A DNA stretch of 64,000 bases, taken from NCBI GenBank assembly GCA_945910005.1, contig OX246746.1, positions 44,868,210 through 44,932,209 on the forward strand, given 5' to 3'. The notes beneath the pieces were generated by a model. The model worked only from the letters and a program-made list of their open reading frames with translations, made no database searches and had not been told where the DNA came from. This DNA is from Isoperla grammatica. Taxonomy: Eukaryota; Arthropoda; Insecta; Plecoptera; Perlodidae. The translations under genes and the position numbers were made by a program. This document shows, piece after piece, positions 11,269 to 23,043 of this stretch. Each line of letters begins with the position of its first letter. The stretch's first letter is position 1.

Positions 11269-12000
11269 TCTATATATATAAAAGAAAGATGTATGTATGT
11301 ATGTATGAATGTCCTTTATACATTACTAAACCATTCATCCGATCTCCATGAAACTTGGCACATATATGTATTTTTTCACGGGGAAGGTTTCTATGCTATC
11401 CATTTTAGTTTTGCACGTGGTGATCGGTGCCTGCAAAGAGGGCTCACCAATGAATTGACTTCGACACCGTTGGTACATATCACCATGAAACTATGCACTT
11501 GTATGTATTTTTTTACGGGGAAGGTTTCTATGCTATTCATTTTGCTGTAACTTACCCACGTGGTGATCGGTGCCTGCAAATAGGGCTCACCAATGAATTG
11601 ACTTCGACACCGTTGGACATATCACCATGAAAGTTGGTACATGTATTGGTATTATTTCACGGGGAAGGTTTCTATGCTATCCATTTTGTTGTAACTCCTT
11701 CACGTGGTGATCGGTGCCTGCAAATAGGGCTCACCAATGAATTGACTTCGACACCGTTGGACATCACCATGAAAGTTGGTACATGTATTTGTATTATTTC
11801 ACGGGGAAGGTGTCTATGCTATCCATTTTGTTGTAACTCCTTCACGTGGTGATCGGTGCCTGCAAAGAGGGCTCACCAATGAATTGAGTTCGACACCGTT
11901 GGACATATCACCATGCAACTTGGCACATATATTTTTTCACAGGGAAGGTTTCTATGCTATGCATTTTGTTGTAACTCCTTCACGAGGTCGAAGGCGCGGC
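11269..12000 (+). mobile_element. Helitron-like 5' end with ~140-bp tandem repeats
   Basis: TCTATATATATAAAAG at 11269, preceded by A, is followed by a block containing AAACCATTCATCCGATCTCC, a sequence style common at 5' ends of arthropod Helitron-like elements. From about 11340 a ~140-bp unit (CACGGGGAAGGTTTCTATGC ... CACGTGGTGATCGGTGCC ... ACTTCGACACCGTTGG) repeats about 4.5 times, with landmarks near 11377, 11515, 11658, 11801 and 11938. It ends near a G-run at 12010-12030. The superfamily is an inference. Confidence 0.5.
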
Positions 12001-12110
12001 CGTAGCAGTTGGGGGGGGGGGGGGGGGGGCAAAAACAGAAAATGGAATCACTCACTACAAATCTAGAGTTATCGTTATTTAAAAACCACCCGGCCCTTAC
12101 CCCGGCCGCT

Positions 12111-12196
12111 TATTCAGAAACATTCACGGGCGTACGCACAACTCAACAAACTTTGATGAATTGTTGTGCGCATGCCCGCGAATGTTTCTGAATGTA
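12111..12196. mobile_element. 86-bp foldback element
   Basis: TTCAGAAACATTC...GGGC.TACGCACAA pairs with TTGTGCGCATGCCC.CGAATGTTTCTGAA around a short TGATGA loop. It is a small MITE or stand-alone hairpin. Confidence 0.65.
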
Positions 12197-12825
12197 ATAA
12201 CAAAAGTGTGTACATCATAGTTTAGCGACAGTTCACCAAGTGACACACCAAGAGTCGCGCAATCTGGTAGAACCGAGACTAAAGCGCTGCGTATTGTTGA
12301 GATGACTCATCGTGTACTATACCTACTAGCCACACAGGCACATAAACACCGCTAGAGTCGGTGTCAAATAGTTGTGACACGGTTCGCGTGTGTTCGTTGT
12401 GAACTATAGATGTTTACTTAGTTACTACAGGAGAAATGTATTTAAAAACAACTGCTGTGTAAATCTTACTAATAAACTCATCGTCCTCTCACAGCATTCA
12501 TCATCACAGGTTTCGTTGTGGTTGTTACATAAGTGCAAATAATTCTTCATACAAATGGTGAACCTGCAGAGATACACATAGAAAGTACTCGGGACCTCCA
12601 CCCTTCAACCAATGAGATCTACTTGACAGCGTAGTTTTGTGTATAGTCGGATCATTCCGGATATTTTGTTTTAACTATATTTCAGTTTTATGATGCCAAT
12701 AGTTTGAGGAATTAAACTCGAATCCATACTCAAATTCTAGCCAAGTTTCATTCTTTCGAAGATAAAGCATTTTGCCGTTTGGACATTTTGATAATTGAAG
12801 ATGTTTGTCACTTCAACTAGACCGC
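12197..12825. other. Spacer, nothing recognised
   Basis: No ORF or repeat supported. Confidence 0.45.
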
Positions 12826-12828
12826 TAC

Positions 12829-14553
12829 AAGTAGGAGTAGGAGTAGAAGTAGAAGTAGAAGTAGAAGTAGGAGTAGGAGTAGGAGTAGGAGTAGAAGTAG
12901 AAGTAGAAGTAGAAGTAGAAGTAGGAGTAGGAGTAGGAGTAGGAGTAGAAGTAGAAGTAGAAGTAGGAGTAGAAGTAGAAGTAGAAGTAGGAGTAGAAGT
13001 AAAAGTAGGAGTAGGAGTAGGAGTAGGAGTAGGAGTAGGAGTAGGAGTAGGAGTAGAAGTAGAAGTAGAAGTAGGAGTAGGAGTAGAAGTAGAAGTAGAA
13101 GTAGGAGTAGAAGTAGAAGTAGAAGTAGAAGTAGAAGTAGGAGTAGAAGTAAAAGTAGGAGTAGGAGTAGGAGTAGGAGTAGGAGTAGGAGTAGGAGTAG
13201 GAGTAGAAGTAGAAGTAGAAGTAGGAGTAGGAGTAGAAGTAGAAGTAGAAGTAGGAGTAGGAGTAGGAGTAGGAGTAGGAGTAGAAGTAGAAGTAGAAGT
13301 AAAAGTAGGAGTAGGAGTTGGAGTAGGAGTAGGAGTAGGAGTAGGAGTAGGAGTAGAAGTAGAAGTAGAAGTAGGAGTAGGAGTAGGAGTAGGAGTAGGA
13401 GTAGGAGTAGGAGTAGGAGTAGGAGTAGGAGTAGGAGTAGGAGTAGGAGTAGGAGTAGAAGTAGAATTAGAAGTAGGAGTAGGAGTAGGAGTAGGAGTAG
13501 GAGTAGAAGTAGAAGTAGGAGTAGGAGTAGGAGTAGGAGTAGGAGTAGAAGTAGAAGTAGGAGTAGGAGTAGGAGTAGGAGTAGAAGTAGTAGTAGGCGT
13601 AGAAGTAGTAGTAGGCGTAGAAGTAGTAGTAGGAGTAGAAGTAGAAGTAGGAGTAGGAGTAGGAGTAGAAGTAGAAGTAGTAGTAGGAGTAGGAGTAGGA
13701 GTAGGAGTAGGAGTAGAAGTAGTAGTAGGAGTAGGAGTAGAAGTAGTAGTAGGAGTAGAAGTAGAAGTAGGAGTAGGAGTAGAAGTAGAAGTAGGAGTAG
13801 GAGTAGGAGTAGAAGTAGAAGTAGGAGTAGAAGTAGAAGTAGAAGTAGGAGTAGGAGTAGAAGTAGAAGTAGAAGTAGAAGTAGAAGTAGGAGTAGGAGT
13901 AGAAGTAGAAGAAGAAGTAGAAGTAGAAGTAGGAGTAGGAGTAGAAGTAGAAGTAGGAGTAGGAGTAGGAGTAGGAGTGGAAGTAGAAGTAGGAGAAGGA
14001 GTAGGAGTAGAAGTAGAAGTAGAAGTAGAAGTAGAAGTAGGAGTAGGAGTAGAAGTAGTAGTAGGAGTAGAAGTAGTAGTAGGAGTAGAAGTAGAAGTAG
14101 GAGTAGGAGTAGGAGTAGAAGTAGAAGTAGAAGTAGAAGTAGAAGTAGGAGTAGGAGTAGAAGTAGAAGTAGAAGTAGAAGTAGGAGTAGGAGTAGAAGT
14201 AGAAGTAGGAGTAGGAGTAGGAGTAGGAGTGGAAGTAGAAGTAGGAGAAGGAGTAGGAGTAGAAGTAGAAGTAGAAGTAGAAGTAGGAGTAGGAGTAGAA
14301 GTAGAAGTAGGAGTAGGAGTAGAAGTAGAAGTAGGAGTAGGAGTAGAAGTAGAAGTAGAAGTAGAAGTAGGAGTAGGAGTAGAAGTAGAAGAAGAAGTAG
14401 AAGTAGAAGTAGAAGTAGGAGTAGGAGTAGAAGTAGCAGTAGGAGTAGAATAGGAGTAGGAGTAGGAGTGGAAGTAGGAGTAGGAGAAGGAGTAGGAGTA
14501 GAAGTAGAAGTAGAAGTAGAAGTAGGAGTAGGAGTAGAAGTAGAAGTAGGAGT
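12829..14553. repeat. (GTAGRA)n hexanucleotide array, 1.7 kb
   Basis: Blocks of GTAGGA and GTAGAA with occasional GTAGTA, GTAAAA and GTGGAA variants. The rare GTGG variant appears at about 13977, 14229 and 14468. The first spacing is 252 bp (42 units), showing larger duplications on top of unit slippage. Open frames encoding (VG/VE)n and (TPTS)n exist on opposite strands because the period is six; they are not genes. Confidence 0.95.
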
Positions 14554-14934
14554 TATTCATCTAAGAACAATACTTAATACATAATACATTACAGGCATAA
14601 CTCAACTCTAACAAAACGCAAGACTCCTTTTGAGATTGACCTTCTAAGTCCGTGTGCACTGTGCACAGTTGTTTATTATATACTAATTGTATTAATTATT
14701 CAGCATTTCGGTACGCGCTGAATATGTCACGAACCCAAAAGTTCGAACGGTCGCAACTTTTGAACTTAAGAGCAAACATTAAACGTATATTTAAGTGTTA
14801 TTATAAAGGGGACATTGGAATATCAAATTAAATGAAACCCAACATTTTCATTTACCAATCCTGTGCTGATGATACTACGGTACGAGATGATCATAGCAAC
14901 ATGGTAAATGTAAGCAGTCTTGTTACGGAGTGGG
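14554..14934. other. Spacer, nothing recognised
   Basis: No supported feature. Confidence 0.4.
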
Positions 14935-15172
14935 TAGGCTCTAAAGCTACGGGTCACGCATTGACGCTGGCGTGAGAGCGATGCACCACACAGAAGTCAA
15001 AGCTATGTTTATTAAATAGTTTTTATTTTTTAAGGGATGGACAACCAGGTCCTCCTCCACTATCTTCAACGGAATCCTCGAGACTGATCAAATCCACTAC
15101 AAAACACAGCTTTTACTTCTGCGTGACGCATCGCGCTCACGCAAGCGTTATTGCGTGTACCTTAAAAACCGT
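14935..15172. mobile_element. Foldback MITE just upstream of the peptide exon
   Basis: The left arm (14938-15012: GTCACGCATTGACGCTGGCG, GCGATGCAC, AGAAGTCAAAGCTATGTTT) is inverted in the right arm (15099-15171: AAACACAGCTTTTACTTCT, GTGACGCATCGCGCTCACGC). Pairing is imperfect but continuous for about 75 bp. There is no ORF and no TSD was resolved. Confidence 0.65.
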
Positions 15173-15258
15173 AGATTCAATATGATTTTATTTCATTAAT
15201 TCAATGCTAACAATGATAATGTGTGTTATTTCCAGTGCGAGTTCAACTGGTGGCAGCA

Positions 15259-15355
15259 ATGATAACTACTTCCATCTGGAGGTTCACTCTGATCATTTCC
15301 CTTGGTCTGGTGGTGCAGAGAAGCTTTGTGGAGCCAGCGCCTCTGAGCTCGTTGA
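15259..15355 (+). CDS. Putative secreted peptide precursor, signal-peptide exon
   Basis: The exon would start after GTGTTATTTCCAG (acceptor ending at 15235), include 23 bases of 5' leader, and open with ATG at 15259. It encodes about 32 residues. MITTSIWRF forms a basic n-region, TLIISLGLVV is a hydrophobic core, and VEPAPLSSL follows as a likely cleavage and pro-region. It ends at a consensus donor, A|GTGAGT, in phase 1. Read into the acceptor at 44088, the frame stays open. Size and style resemble an insect neuropeptide or hormone precursor, but no mature peptide lies in the window, so I do not name it. A chance exon is possible. This is the only place where signal peptide, acceptor, donor and a compatible second exon coincide. 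Confidence 0.45.
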
Positions 15356-16609
15356 GTGAGTACCCACAGCCTACATTAGTTCATACCGCAAGCTAGACGA
15401 AGCTACAACCAAAACAAACCACTAGGAAATAAAAACAGTGTAACTTGTATTCTCACTTAGGTAGTATTATTATATTAACTTTGAAAACTTTTTTTAAATA
15501 ATAACTTTTTAAATTATTACCCCTGCGTGTTAACATTAACTTGTCCTGTCATTCAGATAGAATTTTATTGTACTTACAAATCGAAGCAGTAACGGTGGTA
15601 AATTGTATTACAATGCTGATAGTATTGTATTTACAAATAAATTTTAAAATGATATATCTTTATTATTAACAGTTACTTGTGCTGTCATTCAGATTTCTGT
15701 ATTTACAAAATAACTTTTAAAATAAGAAGTCTGAAGTTCTAACAGAAACTTGACTTTTGATGCAGGTAGTAGTTTTATTTTGTATACAACTAACTTTTAA
15801 AATATGTCTTAGACGATCTCTAAGTAATGAAATAATAGCTTTTCGTCTCATGTAGGTACAAATTGTTTTTAAAATAACGTCAAGTGCGAAGTGAAGTTAG
15901 CCAGTGCCTTGTGAAGTTTCTTGCTTCATTTCGGCAATACACGAACTTATGAATCGTAATAATGAATGATTACGAAGGTATATAATATGACGTTTTGAAA
16001 TGCAATGCCAACGAAATACAAAAAAAAAAAACATACAAACATGCTAACATCTAAAATTGGGTATCACTATATACAAAGTCAATTATCAAGAAATAATGAT
16101 AGTACTCAAATAGGAGTAGACCATTAATATATTATTGATTACGCAAAATTACTCTTTTCATATCCGGTATCATCTATTTCAATCGCGCGATTGCCATAAG
16201 ATATTTAATGAATAAGCATTTATCGAAGTAAAGGATTGAAGCGTATTTAGTTTGGTGGTAACTGCCTCACGAAGAAGCAGGCTTCATTATTGGGGTACTG
16301 ATGCAAACACGAAACATTTATTGCGAAAATGGACGGATCGTGAAATTTTAAACTTAAGGTATGTCGTGGACTGAGCTTAGGTGTTGGTTTACAGAAAGTA
16401 ATACTTGCCGAGAGCTAGCTTAGAAAAGCAGATATGCAAAGAAGTCGGTTGATCTAGTTAAAGTTGGTTGAGTTCAGATAAGTTTTCAGATTTTTTTAAT
16501 CGTTCTTCGTGAGATGAGATGAGATAAGTTCGCTTGAAATCAATCGAGCTAGAACTAGTCGCTTGGATTACTTGAATATAGATTAGTCGAGTTCATGGTA
16601 GTGATTAAT

Positions 16610-16790
16610 GGTGCTGCTCGTCTCTATTATTACAATCATGCTATTCAAAACCATGAGGGGGTATAGATAAAGGTATCAAAACACCATGCTTTATGCGGGA
16701 TTCGAACCCACGCCCCTAGGTGGTCCCTAGGAAGGACCTGGGCCTCAACCGCATGAGCCACCGGGGACGGCCTAGGTTTCATGTTAGACA
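16610..16790 (-). mobile_element. tRNA-derived SINE with single tail unit
   Basis: On the minus strand, GGTGGCTCATGCGGTTGAGG has an A-box-like start (TGGCTCATGCGG) and GTGGGTTCGAATCCCGC is a perfect B box with a T-arm stem. The acceptor arms do not pair, so it is not a tRNA gene. The body then passes ATACCCCCTCATGG and ends in AATAGCATGATTGTAATAAT then AGAGACGAG. That tail is a single unit of the minisatellite at 37.97-41.7 kb, where a related SINE is joined to the array. Confidence 0.7.
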
Positions 16791-17050
16791 AGCGGTTCCT
16801 GGTTGAGTTGAGCTAAGTTGGGCTGCACCTGAGTGGAGATATTAATTGAATTAAGACAAGTTGAGTTCAGAGCAGTCGAGTTGAAATTAGTCGAGTTTCG
16901 ATAAACAGACGAGATGACTTAAGTAAAACTGATTGAGTTATAAGATGAATGAGTGGGAGCTATGATGACCTATAACTTATATAATATGAATTCAAAATTA
17001 TCCAATTGTTGTTAGTTGAGTTAAGATTTGATGAGTTGACACCCAACCCG
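16791..17050. repeat. Degenerate GTTGAGTT/TCGAGTT cryptic repeat
   Basis: GTTGAGTT, TCGAGTT and CAAGTTGAG words recur irregularly here, with related words from about 16440. It looks like an old, decayed simple repeat; no period is fixed. Confidence 0.4.
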
Positions 17051-17057
17051 CCATTAT

Positions 17058-17312
17058 TTGGTAATAGCTAACATGCACATGCAGGTTAGTAAAGATTATA
17101 GATTGATGGATTGGTCTAAGTGGTTGCTATATAGAGCCTTGTTGCCAGACCCTCCCGCGGAGATGGCGTACGACCCCCTCAGCGTAATTGCCTCTCACGT
17201 AAAACAAGAGCGCGGCGCCGGCAACATCGCAATGATCACGACACTAACATTGTTGCCATTTTGTTTTGCCTTCTCCATTGAACTCGCATTTACTTATTCA
17301 TTTGAATACTAA
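17058..17312 (+). other. Unassigned 84-codon ORF in a small GC-rich patch
   Basis: A short open frame whose middle (17150-17250) is GC- and CpG-rich against an AT-rich background and reads LLPDPPAEMAYDPLSV. No family is recognised. It could be an old TE fragment. I do not claim that it is a gene. Confidence 0.2.
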
Positions 17313-18185
17313 TTCCAGAAGTGTCTACGCTTAACTTCAACTTGAAATTGATCGTATTGAAATTCAATTTAGTTCTTAGGCCTACATTATGTCAGTATAG
17401 AACAGAATAAAAACTTTTAATCGGCTTTCCAACCTTAAGCTCTAAATATTCATTGAAGTCAAATGTTCCAACATTTTGGTGTTCAATTGATGACATCAAG
17501 AATGAGCTCTCCTCTCCGGTGAAGTATTCCAGAAGGCATAAGCAGGTTTACCAATCAATCTATATATCAACAACAATGACAACTCAACAATAGTAACAAT
17601 GGAAATACATATACGATTATGAAAGGACGAATCAAGTAATTGTAGCCACTTCCAAGATTGCTGCTTCCAATATATTGTTGTAGTTGATCTCTGTAATCAC
17701 ATCCGATGGTACAAGTAAAGTTCTGAATGTAATTGACCTGTATATTGACCTGGCTGTAATAAAAAGAAAAACCAAACCCAAACATTATTTACTAGCAACA
17801 ACATTCACCAACACATTCACATAATGTTCTAGTTCATCCGGCCTCCATTAGACGACACAGATAATCCTGCGTCAATCATTATTACTTGATCAGTTATCAA
17901 TCTTATATCAATGAATATCACTGACTTGATTAACGTTTTACTAAATTTATTCAAAAGCGAAGATCGATCGTTATTAACCTGTTGAATATCAATTCCAGCA
18001 GGAAAATCGTCCCACAGTTTGTCAATTGTTTTAACATCCGCAAAGAAAGTATTGTTGTACAAGATTTTACTTAAGGACGTTTAATGCAAAAGTGTTCATT
18101 TCAATAAAGAAATTCTTAACATACACATATTGCAGACGAGACCTTTCATAATCTATATTTTCCTTACGCTATATTATCATGGACA
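17313..18185. other. AT-rich spacer, nothing recognised
   Basis: No supported gene or repeat. Confidence 0.4.
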
Positions 18186-18186
18186 T

Positions 18187-18208
18187 AATAATAATAATAA
18201 TTATAACC

Positions 18209-18261
<53 letters not shown>

Positions 18262-18299
18262 TACAATAATAGTAAAAATAATAATAATAAAAATAATAA

Positions 18300-18377
<78 letters not shown>

Positions 18378-18386
18378 TAATATAAT
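18187..18386. repeat. (AAT)n microsatellite
   Basis: About 65 AAT units with a few AAA, AAC, AAG and ATT interruptions. Poly-Asn and poly-Ile open frames are artefacts. Confidence 0.97.
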
Positions 18387-20146
18387 TAAGCAATGTTAAA
18401 GAACTGTCCAGTTAGTTGAGTTAACAAGTATGTTATTCCAAAATCTAAACAGCTTACAGCCTTACAACCAGTCATATTCTAGAAATCTAGATTTTAATTT
18501 TTCAATATAAGCTCATAAAATAGTTATTACGAGGCACTATCCGGTTTTCGTGTTCTGCATTTGGTTATGCTTCATACGACGACTGTAGATTTAACACATG
18601 ACATTCCGACGGCGACACAGTGAGATGTGCACGGTAGGCCCAACAAGAAACAAGCTTATTATAATGGCGTATTTGTTCTACAGAATGTTCTTTAATTAAA
18701 CAACATGTATAAACAAACATGAACATAATGTATTTTTCAACTAAAAAATGCATGTCGAAAACCATTTAAAGATACACTTAACTAATAGTATGTACTTTTA
18801 ACTTATTTTATTTAAATTTTCAAATTTTAGACTGCAGAAGACTTCAGGTTTATTTCTTTAAATGAAATTGGCTCCCAATTTGGTTATGCTATTATTATTA
18901 CAACTTCACTGAACGGATTTGCCCTCAACGCAACTAATCTTGTAAATTAATTATTAACCACGGAGAACATTCACCGTGGGGTGGAAACCACAGAGTCCAG
19001 TGGGGTGTATAATCTTAGCAGCAACGTTCACATTCAGACTAGCCCTGGCCTAGTTCCCACCTCTGACCATACAGCCATATGGTAAAGCTTGTGGCCCTCT
19101 TTAGGCCAGGCGCTCATACAACTTGAAACTGAAGCTCTCTATCAGAGGATTATCCCTCTCAGGGAAGCCCTAAAGGGCGGACAAGCTTGATATAGCACCA
19201 GGACCAACGCCAGCCTTCGGGTAGCAATGCAATGTTTCGCCTACATTTCCTATTCGATTTGCGGAATGTTTGAAGTAAAAGGCTTTGTAAGTTTCAAAGA
19301 AAAATAGAAAGCAAGAAAGCCATCGATTCGATTTATTGGAGGGGTATTAAATTCCCATACTTCTCTATTTTGGAAGGAATTCTCTTATCAAACTCGGAAC
19401 ACGCCACAATTCCGCGGACCACTGGAACAAAACAGTGTAGGTGTCTGACCCCTGGAGCCCGCCTGGTGTATTCTTTGTTAAGAGAACATCGGCTCTCATG
19501 TGAAAGGATAAAAAATAATATAGACTTTTCTTATGTGTGAAAACGTTTTCCATTTTCCTGGTACTGGTAATGGAAATTTCTTTGTCAAACGCAGGCAGCT
19601 AAGGCAGCGACCTTCTGAAGACATAACATAGCAGTGATTGTATAGAATTTACACCGTTGAATAAGTGCACAAACGTTTTCATAACTGAATGGCAGAAATA
19701 TGGGTAGTGGGTTTTTGTTTGTTGAAGTTTGAAAAGTTTGCAGGGAAGTTGTTAAAGTTTCTCTATTAATCAGGTCACTCATTATTGCAGAATTTGTGAT
19801 GAAAGAATGCAATCACGAGGTACATATGTTGCGATATTATAAAATCAGAAAGCTGAATGTTTGTTCCGAATCAGCGGTTTCGACTGTTATTTTATTAATC
19901 TGATTGGCCATCAAATGAGTAATTAAATCACAAAAAAGCTGACTTGAAAACTGTCATCGACTGTTGAGGTATTACACGAGATAATAATAGCAATTTAGGT
20001 ATTAACCATTTTTAAAATGATCGTCAATCGTTAGCAAATAATTAGTTACATTTTCGGCGCCTTGAAAAGCCCATTCTTAGACACGTTGTTCGGCACAGTT
20101 TAGTTTTAAAAACAGGAGTGACAGAAAACTTGGGAAGTCGTCGCAC
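18387..20146. other. Spacer with an unclassified moderately GC-rich segment
   Basis: 18960-19215 is richer in GC and looks like a dispersed repeat fragment (AGCCCTGGCCTAGTTCCCAC, GGCCCTCTTTAGGCCAGGCG), but no second copy was seen in the window. The rest is AT-rich. No gene supported. Confidence 0.35.
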
Positions 20147-20291
20147 GACTTCCTTTCAGATGCTTTCGTCAGAGGCGAGGAGCTGTAGCCAACCAGCGAA
20201 CCGCTCGAAACAAACCCCCGCAATAGCGGTCGCTGATTGGCTACGAGTGGGGGTGTTCCTCGCCTGTGACGAAAGCAGGAGAAAGGTAGTC
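20147..20291. mobile_element. Hairpin MITE, copy 2
   Basis: The same arm order as 936-1071: TGCTTTCGTCA, then TAGCCAACCAGCGAACCGC, a short GC-rich centre, CGGTCGCTGATTGGCTACG, then TGTGACGAAAGCAGG and GGTAGTC. The two copies share arm cores and differ mainly in the loop and outer arms, as expected for members of one family. Confidence 0.75.
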
Positions 20292-20343
20292 TTGAGGCGA
20301 GTTTACCAGGATGGGTACGTTATTGCAAAAACCGCAGCAGATT

Positions 20344-20639
20344 GTCATGTTTTAATTATATCTCAAGAATGCATCTCAAAATCAAAAATCTGAGTAATCA
20401 GCGTGATGTGGTTTGGTAAGCCCTACAAACTGAATGATAAATATGTATTTAACATTACAATCATTATGACTGTGATTTTTATTCTACTCCATTACTAATT
20501 AAAGAAGTATCACAGTCATACTGATTATAATGTTAGATACATTTATGATTCAGTCTGTCGGGCTTACCAAACCACAGCACGCTGATTGCTCAGATTTTCG
20601 ATTTCGTTGAGCATTCTTGAGATGTAATAAAATATGAAC
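20344..20639. mobile_element. Foldback element with ~130-bp arms
   Basis: Left arm 20344-20475 and right arm 20510-20639 are imperfect inverted repeats, including ATCTCAAGAATGC/GCATTCTTGAGAT, GTGGTTTGGTAAGCCC/GGGCTTACCAAACCAC and TATGACTGTGAT/ATCACAGTCATA. Overall arm identity is about 85% by eye. The loop is ~30 bp. No ORF. Confidence 0.75.
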
Positions 20640-21400
20640 TTTCTTTGCGCTTTTTGACGTAAACCTATTCTTCCCTTTTAAGAATCGAACGGAGATTAAC
20701 TTATTTTCCCTTTCACTAAACTGTGTCCACCCAAGAAATCATCTTCCGATTCTGCTATTTTAAACAAAACGTATTTAATTAAACACACGGACAATTTGTG
20801 GAAACAATGTTGTCATTAAAAACAGTCCATGGTCATATATGGTCAACTTGTTTTTTGAAGAAAAAATAAATGGGTCGAGGTAGATTATTGTTAATCCAAT
20901 TATTTTATAATCAATAGTTTTTAATGAACCAAAGCCAGCAGCTTTCTCGCGATAAAAGGGAAACTTGTCTGTGTTTTTAGCCAATTAGGATATATCATCG
21001 TTGGGGGCTTCTACGGTAGAGGTATCTGAGTTAGACATAGGTCACATACAGTACTTAATTTCTAAAATAATAAGTGGGCGGACGCGACGATCTTCCATCT
21101 CGATGGGGGGAGCCCAAACAATAGTTTTTAAATCGGGGTTTTTGGAGTGCGTGCTGAGCGTTGCAGAAAATAATACCGGACTGAATGTAATACCGAAATA
21201 CTGTCATTTTTGTAGTGCAAAAACCAGAAAACCACCAAAATGAATTTGAACATTGACGAGAACGTTTTGGCTGTTGATAACTGAGGACGTTCTGGACAGC
21301 AGATACCTGATATTGTAAATTAAACGTCGCCACATTGTACTGCGGAACCTAAAATTGAATATCAGAAGTGTCCTGCAGAAAGTGGGACGTATGGCAACCC
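20640..21400. other. Spacer with one unassigned ORF (21001-21243)
   Basis: An 80-codon plus-strand frame contains YCHFCSAKTRK and a basic stretch, but starts with a non-ATG codon and matches nothing that I know. No other signal. Confidence 0.25.
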
Positions 21401-21559
21401 TAGGGGGCGGGGTCGAGTCGAGGGGCGTCTTGCGGTTTCTTGTTTTATGTAATAAAATTAATCTTTTTTTGTCACCTACTTGACTTTAAGGAAAACCAAA
21501 ATATTGACCTACCCCCACCCCCGATAATGAAGCAGGCATGTTATACTTGTTACGTAGCA

Positions 21560-21690
21560 GGGAGAGTCCAGGTGACACATTAGTAACACTCCGGTATTGT
21601 GGAAGTTATGTGTATGTTATCTTATGTCAATTGTCTAAACACCCTAATACGATAATATATACCTAGTTAGACACTCAAATATCACTACAG
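21560..21690 (+). mobile_element. SINE 3' tail fragment
   Basis: Contains CTAAACACCCTAATA...ATATACCTAGTTAG, shared with the SINE at 33.48-33.68 kb (CCAAACACCCTAATATACC then TAGTTAG). The head is not recognisable here. Confidence 0.45.
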
Positions 21691-22817
21691 TTGGTGTTCG
21701 TACGAAAAAATGCCTTGTATCCATCTGCCTTCAAATTTAAAGTTGATTATTTCCACCCCATTATGGGGACTCTTTGATGTTTGTGTTTACTTGACCTTCA
21801 CACAAAGTAGCCATCAAGTTAGCAACACTTCTAATTTGGATTCATTTCCTAGCAGGAGTTGTAACTCCAACAGTATATTTATATAATATAAATTATTAAT
21901 GTCTTCAAGCAATTTAAAACGTAAATAATGCAATTATTAAAACGAATGAGAAAACGATTAAAGTAATCATACTATTTTAACAACAATTATTTTGAAGCGT
22001 AATTTCAACACGAGTATTTAACTTTGTTTGAACAGATGTTTTCTTAAAATAATAGACAAATTCAATGAAAAACACTGTCCCACGATAAAAATATCTTACA
22101 AGTAAATTTGAGTATGTAGTACGTGCAAACGTAGGCGAACAGTCGAAAGAATTTAAGCTGTTGTATGATAACATAGCATAAAATTACTAAAATGTGTAGA
22201 TATTCATATAGAGGATATTGTATACTGATACTGTATACTAAATTAACACTGTATGACTTAAACTAATAAAATAATGTGTACACAGTAGAACTAATATATT
22301 AATGTGAATACGTTAACGAAAATTGAATCAACATTGTCTTAGGCAGAGTGGAATAAAAAAAAATACAACTAAGCCAATGGAAATAAATACTTCCAGTAGT
22401 TTATTATGGTACAAGTAGCTTTGTGCCAAAGTGCTGCCTTCTCACTCGGAGCTGTCCTAGATCTCTGGTCACTCTACCATATCACCGTCACATGCTCAGA
22501 AAAGCTCAGGCGCCTTCATATTGAATTTGAGTTGAACGTTGAAAAATTCCTGCAAGAGACATGAAACGTGAGATGGACCTAATTGTTTTACGTACACTAC
22601 ATGAACTTATAAAACAACGTCGAAGCCAGAATGACTTAAGATATCGAGATCTATTGAGACGCGAGGAAATAATATGTCAAAGGAAGCCAAGAGGAATATA
22701 ATTCAGGCGGATAAGATTATCGTTTATCATGTGTGTTCATGGAAGACTTTGAAATGAATTCATTTATGTATGATGCTGATTTCGTTTACGGCCAAGCATA
22801 GCTACCTTCACATAATA
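21691..22817. other. AT-rich spacer, nothing recognised
   Basis: No supported gene, RNA or repeat. Confidence 0.4.
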
Positions 22818-23043
22818 CCAGTCCAGGTTAGTGGAGGAACCTAAATGACTGGTCAAAGCTACACCATCCTTTCGGATTGGACGTAAAGCCAATGGTCCCA
22901 TTGGTACTTTTCGACAGGAGTAGGCTACATGCCGGTACCAGCCTTCCCCTCCTCCCTTCCTCATTATCACTCATCCATCATCCCTCATCAGGCTAAAGAG
23001 GGTATTGTGCCCCAAACTAGCCTTAATTACAACAAAATAAATA
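22818..23043 (+). mobile_element. Dispersed repeat, copy 1 (SINE/LINE-tail type)
   Basis: Shares about 200 bp with the minus strand of 36283-36512: CCAGGTTAGTGGAGGAACCT, GACTGGTCAAAG, CCTTTCGGATTGGACG, TTTTCGACAGGAGTAGGCTA, CCTCATCAGGCTAAAGAGGG. It ends in an ACAAAATAAATAAATAC tail, suggesting a retroposon. Confidence 0.7.

Noticed and set aside
12737..14560. 607- and 552-codon Thr/Pro/Ser and Val/Gly frames
   Set aside because: Hexanucleotide microsatellite open in several frames; the composition is repeat-driven.
16685..16775. Functional tRNA gene on the minus strand
   Set aside because: A and B boxes are present, but acceptor-stem halves do not pair, and SINE body and tail sequence follows.
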